Assembly: GCF_030272615.1 (NCBI RefSeq)
Contig: NC_081406.1
Span: 266,837,692-266,901,691 of the forward strand
Source of the DNA: Cryptomeria japonica
Taxonomy: Eukaryota > Streptophyta > Pinopsida > Cupressales > Cupressaceae
DNA: 64,000 nt
Direction: 5' to 3'
Positions within the stretch are counted from its first letter, which is position 1. Each line of letters opens with the position of its first letter. Below the pieces are notes generated by a model. That model made no database searches. It worked only from the letters and a program-made list of their open reading frames with translations, and had not been told where the DNA came from. Made by a program: the position numbers and the translations under genes. Shown here piece by piece: positions 59,449 through 64,000 of the stretch.

Positions 59449-62400
59449 CTATGAGCATTCTCTTCTTACAGTCAATTCAGGTTGTAAGGGCTCTATGACG
59501 CCTTCTTTGCGTAACCCAAGAGGGCTTTTTCCATCATACCCGAATCTTTGTAGAATCTTGAAGCCTTTGCCATAGTTCTCACAGGGTATATTAATCTGAT
59601 CATGTGTGTCCTCTTCAATGTCTTTGTAGAGCATTTTGTATAAATTTTCCTCTTCTAGTTCGCCCCATCTTTGAAAGGTAGTAGGATCCCATTTGAGTAT
59701 CATGATGGATATTTGCTTGTTAGGAAAAGGCCTTCCATATTCTTTTGGAGAACTCATGACTTGTCGTAAAAACATGGTCTGATTTAAAGTGTATTCTCCC
59801 ATGCCTTTGTCTTGAAATTTGCCTTTAAGTTCACCTTGTTTTGATGTCGAAGGTTTTAATGACTCAGGGTCAATGTATGCCAAAGAAGGAGCAGCCTCAC
59901 GATTACTGGGAATGATAGTCTCAGTATGTGATCTCAAGTTATTGCAATATATGAACGGATTTGGATCACCGTTGACTGTTACCTCGACCCCATTATGAGG
60001 AAACTTAATGCATTGATGATATGTTGATGGGACTGCCCTCATTTCATGAATCCAAGGAAGTCCTAGCAATATGTTGTATGTGAGATCTAGATCTAGGACT
60101 TGACAAACCACATCCTTTGTGACTGGCCCAATTCTTAGAGGTAAGGTGACTGTGCCTTTGGATGAGCGCTCTTCATCATCATAGGCCTTGATGGTGATTT
60201 GATTTGTAGAATTCACAGCTTTATCAGAATATCCCAATTGTTTAATGGTGCTCAATGTACAAATGTTTAGACCTGCTCCTCCATCTATCAGGACTCGCTT
60301 TATTCGATGTTTGTGTATGAAGGCTTCAACATGTAAAGGTGCATTATGTGGCTGACTTACGGAGGCGTCATCGGCTTCTGTGAATGTGAGGGAGTGTGGA
60401 ATGGAAAGGTATCCCACCATGGCTTGAAATTGGTCCACGTTCAGATCAGTAGGAACGGCAGTATCTCTCAAGATTTTGTCAAGAATAGCTTTATGAGCAG
60501 GGGATATGCGTAAGAGCTCAAGGATGGAGATGAGCGCGGGTGTCTTCCCTAATTGTTCTACAAGGTCATACTCAGGCTTGGTAGATGAAGGAGCGGTGTT
60601 TTTAGTTGAAGCACCTGGCAACGTAATCTTACCTCGATGGGTTGTAACATGACATTCAGAGGTAGACTCGGAAGAAGATCCAACACCTTTTAGGACAATC
60701 TTGGGTCTCTGAGGAGGATTCTCAAGATTTTTGTTCTTGATGGTAATAGTAGAGATATGATTGTCCATTGAGATGTGGTTGATAGTTGAATCATAGTTAT
60801 AAGGTGCTCTAGTATAGTTGGCTTGATCATCTGTGGCTTTACCTTTTCCCTTGTCATGCTTTGGGAATGGTTCCTTAAACATTTCATGTTCTTGATTAGA
60901 TGAGTGTCCCTCAATCTCAATATCACCTCTATCAATGAGATCTTGCACAATGTTCTTCAATCGATGGCAATTACCTGTTTTGTGACCCTTGCTCTTATGA
61001 AATTCACAATACTCATCATCATTCCACCAATTTGGTTTGACCTTTGGTTCATATGGAGGAAAATCTGGAACTGTGATCACTTTGTTTGCCACAAGCTTTT
61101 TGAAGACTGATTCAAGTGGTTCTCCCAATGGGGTATACTTCCTTCGTGGTCTAGAAGTTGTTTGAGTATTCACTTGATTGTTTGTAGAACTCGATCCAGA
61201 AAAGATGAACTTGGGTCTCACTGTATTGGCATCAACAACACCATCATTAACTGTGTTCTTGTTCTTATTCCAAAATCTTGGCTTGTCTTTTCCTTTAAGG
61301 TCCTCTTTGTTTTCTTTGAATATCTTAATGACTCCTTGTTCAATTAAGAACTTTTCTGTTGCTAGGCCCTTTTCAATAACATCCTTGAAGGTAGACAAAC
61401 AAGCTTTCCTGAGATCATAGCCAATATCCTTATTAACGTTTTGAGTGAACATTTCTACCATTTGTTTCTGTGGGATTTCGCAAGAGCATCTGCTAGCTAA
61501 ATTTCTCCATCTTTGTAAAAATGACGCAAAAGATTCTCCTTCCTTTTTCTTAGTATTGCATAGAGTAGTGATTGAGATATCTGTTTCTATATTGTAGGAG
61601 AAATGCTGAATAAATGCCTCTGCTAAGTCGCCCCATGACTTAATACCAGGAGGTAATTGAGAAAACCATTCCATAGCTTGATCGCCTAAGCTCTGCGGGA
61701 ACAACCTCATCAAATATGTTTCTTCTGCTGCTACCTCAATGCAAGCTGTGAAAAATTGTCTTATGTGTGCTTTGGGGTCTCCTTTTCCTCTATACTTGTC
61801 AAATTTTGGCATCACAAAGTGTGCAGGAAATGGAGGCATTGGAATGCTCTTATCAAAGGGATAAGGACATATGTCTCTCATAGTGTATGTTGGTTTTGGC
61901 ATACTCATGTCCTCCATTTTCTTTTGTAGATCTCTAATTTGTCGCTCCAAATTGCTCTTGGGAGGAGATCTATTTCTTGTAACATACCCCGTGTTTGAAA
62001 CACCAATTTGAGGAGGAGCTTGTTGCATGTATGGATGATACTGATCGTAGACATGTCCATATGGAGGTCTATATTGATGCGGCATATAGGGAGCACTTGG
62101 CATGGCTTCATGTTGAGGAACCCCATATCTATTTTGTGCATATATACCATATTCAATAGGCATTTCATTTTCCATTGTGTTGCCCCCAAATTTGACATGA
62201 GGTTTCCTTATGTCCAAATTTTGAGGATGCCTTTGAGTATCCACTTGTTTTGATTGATCCATAGCTTGAGCATGTGATTGAGCATATCTATCTGCATAAG
62301 GCTTCCATAATGGTCTTCGAAGGTAAGTATCATATGTTTGAGCTTGTGTATGTGGAATTTCTGGTTTTTGAAGCAAAGCTGAAGGTGATTCAGGTACCAT

Positions 62401-62847
62401 ATTCGGTCCTCTATTTCCTCCACTATTTGGTCTCCTTTGATCCATGTTAGAGTGAGTTTGTTGTGAGGGTCAATTTTCCATAAGTTGAGACATGTCAAAG
62501 TCATGAGGTATTTTAGCTCCACTTTGTGCCATCATGTGTAGAAAGTACTGTCTATCCCTTCTCATTATCTCTTCAACCAATCTATTGAAATGAGGATTCA
62601 TTATGGATTCTTCTACATCTGCTGATTGTATTGAAAAGTTGTCCACATTGTCATTGTGTGTAGCATTGTTGTTTGTAGTGTCTGTGTTTTCCACATTTGG
62701 ATTGTTTCTATAAACATCCATGTCAGGTAATGTAGTGTGCTCAGGATTGAAAAATAAATCATTGTCATACTCATAAGAACTCATGTTTGTGGATTCTTGA
62801 GCTTCTTTAGCTATTCTCCTAGATTTTTGAAGGCAGGTTTCAACCAT
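59449..62847 (-). pseudogene. Gag-protease of element D with a G-patch-like tail
   Basis: The start is ATG at 62847 (MVETCLQKSRR). The frame is broken once by TGA at 62470 and then open to a TAG at 59449. The capsid domain (AHIRQFFTACIEVAAEETYL, AMEWFSQLPPGIKSWGDLAE, FASFLQRWRNLASRC) lies around 225-370 counted from the Met at 62445. A variant zinc knuckle CEFHKSKGHKTGNC starts at C480, and the aspartic protease has LIDGGAGLN with D721. The C-terminal 40 residues contain LQRFGYDGKSPLGLRKEGV, which fits the glycine pattern of G-patch domains. The TAG may be a readthrough site or a mutated CAG. Confidence 0.88.
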
Positions 62848-63340
62848 GAACTAGGTGTTTGAGCTAGATGTGAGAGACTAGATGAAAAATGAAAAGAGTA
62901 TGGAAGACCAAGAGCTGTATGGAGTGTAAATGAATCTTGAGGTGTACTTGCAATGTCCAAAGTGTAAGACCAAGTATGTAAGTAGTAGAGTAGGTGTGAC
63001 TTCCAAAGAGATGATTGTTTCTCTTGATGAGGTAAGTTGACCTTGACTCTAAGTAAGACCAAATGAGACCCAAAGGTAAGAAACCTTGATGAGGGACCAC
63101 TTAGCAAAGTGTAGTTGTATGTAGTGTGTTGAAAGAGTATAGTGAGGACAAGCAAGTGACCTTTTTGACTCAAGTTTAGACAAGTATGAATGTAAAATGA
63201 GATGTGAAGCAATGATGGACTGTATGAGACCTTAGAACAGGTTGAATGCTAGATGAAACCTGAAGAGACAACCTAGGAAGCTCAAATATTTCGAAACTGA
63301 TTTCCTTTGTTTGCTGGACTGTAAAAATTTTCAATTCTGG

Positions 63341-63492
63341 ACACAGACGCTTCTGTATACTTCACAGACGCGATTCCCAGACACAGACGCTTCTCTATTA
63401 GACACAGACGCTGATAAAAACACAGACGCTATTCTGCCCTTCACATACACGCTTAGATGACCCAGACGCGGTTAAAACAGATACAGATGTGT
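63341..63492. repeat. ACACAGACGC short repeat array in the D leader
   Basis: About eight copies of ACACAGACGC or close variants. It is the reverse complement of the 51521-51752 array. Confidence 0.85.
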
Positions 63493-63737
63493 TTCTGTAA
63501 ACTTCGTGCAATTTTTCCAATCTGTGAAGTTGTTTTGTTGTGACCAAATCCGACTGTTTGACTGTTTTTCCGTGACAAGAGGACACAATGTTGATGAGGA
63601 CTCAATGTTTGCAAGTGTTTAGACTCCAAAAGTGTGTTGTTTGATGTAAAATGTTTTGCATACACTTGAAGACACAAAAGACATAATGTTTTGTTGTTTG
63701 GTCTTGAATGTTTGAGTGTTTAACATAAGACAAGCAC

Positions 63738-63924
63738 AATTCTTATGGTTGGCCAAGACAATAGTTGTTGATCCCACATAGGGTTTTACCCCCGAGGCTA
63801 CGCTATTCAGAGCGAATACTTAGATGCTTGACCTCACTGGCTCCACCCTCGGCACTCACTTCTCGGGTCAGCCAAGCATCAGTCCCCATGAAAACTCCCC
63901 ATGGCGAACTTTGTATCTCTACTA
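63738..63924 (-). repeat. Leader block shared between elements D and C
   Basis: Partner of 13748-13925. Confidence 0.75.
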
Positions 63925-64000
63925 AGAACCGTATGTGTGTGGGCCACTACCAGAGGTCCGACCTCCTGCCTCAACAACTAAAAGGATTTGGGCTTCTAAA

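Larger units (their letters stand above)
47745..64000 (-). mobile_element. Ty3/gypsy element D, Tat-like, with an antisense extra gene; 5' end outside the window
   Basis: On the minus strand the order is leader (64000-62848), gag-protease, RT-RNase H, second RNase H, integrase, a spacer, an extra gene on the opposite strand, polypurine tract, and a 3' LTR of about 3.25 kb. Two RNase H domains and an extra region between integrase and LTR are known marks of the Tat lineage. Genes are broken by several stops and at least one deletion, so this copy cannot be autonomous now. The 5' LTR must lie beyond 64000. Confidence 0.88.
62848..64000 (-). other. 5' leader of element D (incomplete)
   Basis: No convincing gene is present. 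The leader holds the ACACAGACGC array (63341-63492) and the block 63738-63924 shared with the leader of element C. The primer-binding site and 5' LTR should lie beyond the right edge. Confidence 0.7.

Overview
The window looks like an intergenic, transposon-packed stretch of a large plant nuclear genome. I think it comes from a conifer (Cupressaceae or a relative), because of the plant-specific PIP1 aquaporin, the Tat-type Ty3/gypsy element, the very long LTRs, and retroelement families I associate with conifers. That last point rests on memory, not on a search. Apart from one intact host gene, almost everything recognisable is a retroelement or its debris. Most of it is decayed, often by changes that look like C-to-T or G-to-A transitions.

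Left part (1-23604). A decayed L1-type LINE (reverse transcriptase, zinc-finger and RNase H region) enters from the left edge. It is followed on the same strand by an unrecognised decayed ORF, then by microsatellites. Next comes a three-level nest. Inside a copia-like element A (its 3' LTR at 5531-6327) sits element B. Element B is about 1.15 kb of LTR with gag zinc knuckles and a long second ORF, on the minus strand at 16537-21790. The LTR of B is split by a complete element C (6488-16536). C has two LTRs of about 1.56 kb, a perfect ACTAC target-site duplication, a primer-binding site, a polypurine tract, and one decayed, pol-less ORF. A solo LTR of the A family (22791-23604) has a perfect TTATC duplication.

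Middle part (23605-47744). The only intact host gene is an uninterrupted PIP1 aquaporin on the minus strand (26559-27422), with a TATA box and a poly(A) signal. Direct repeats around it look like the remains of a tandem duplication that lost its second gene. The rest is AT-rich DNA with minisatellites, local duplications, an (AT)n tract, further LTR copies (32356-33765, 37557-38688) and a ruined Ty3/gypsy RT fragment (about 42480-43330).

Right part (47745-64000). A Tat-like Ty3/gypsy element D lies on the minus strand with a 3' LTR of about 3.25 kb. It encodes gag-protease (with a G-patch-like tail), RT-RNase H, a second RNase H, and integrase, then carries an extra gene on the opposite strand. 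That antisense gene encodes a plant-mobile-domain-like protein and appears to have a GT-AG intron of 783 bp. The intron holds an array of about seven hairpins with a constant 15-nt loop and co-varying stems. A GCGTCTGTGT-type repeat also lies in this intron, and again near the start of the sense transcript in opposite polarity. Element C shares the leader, 3' block and polypurine tract of D but has no polymerase, so it is probably a non-autonomous partner mobilised by D-like elements.
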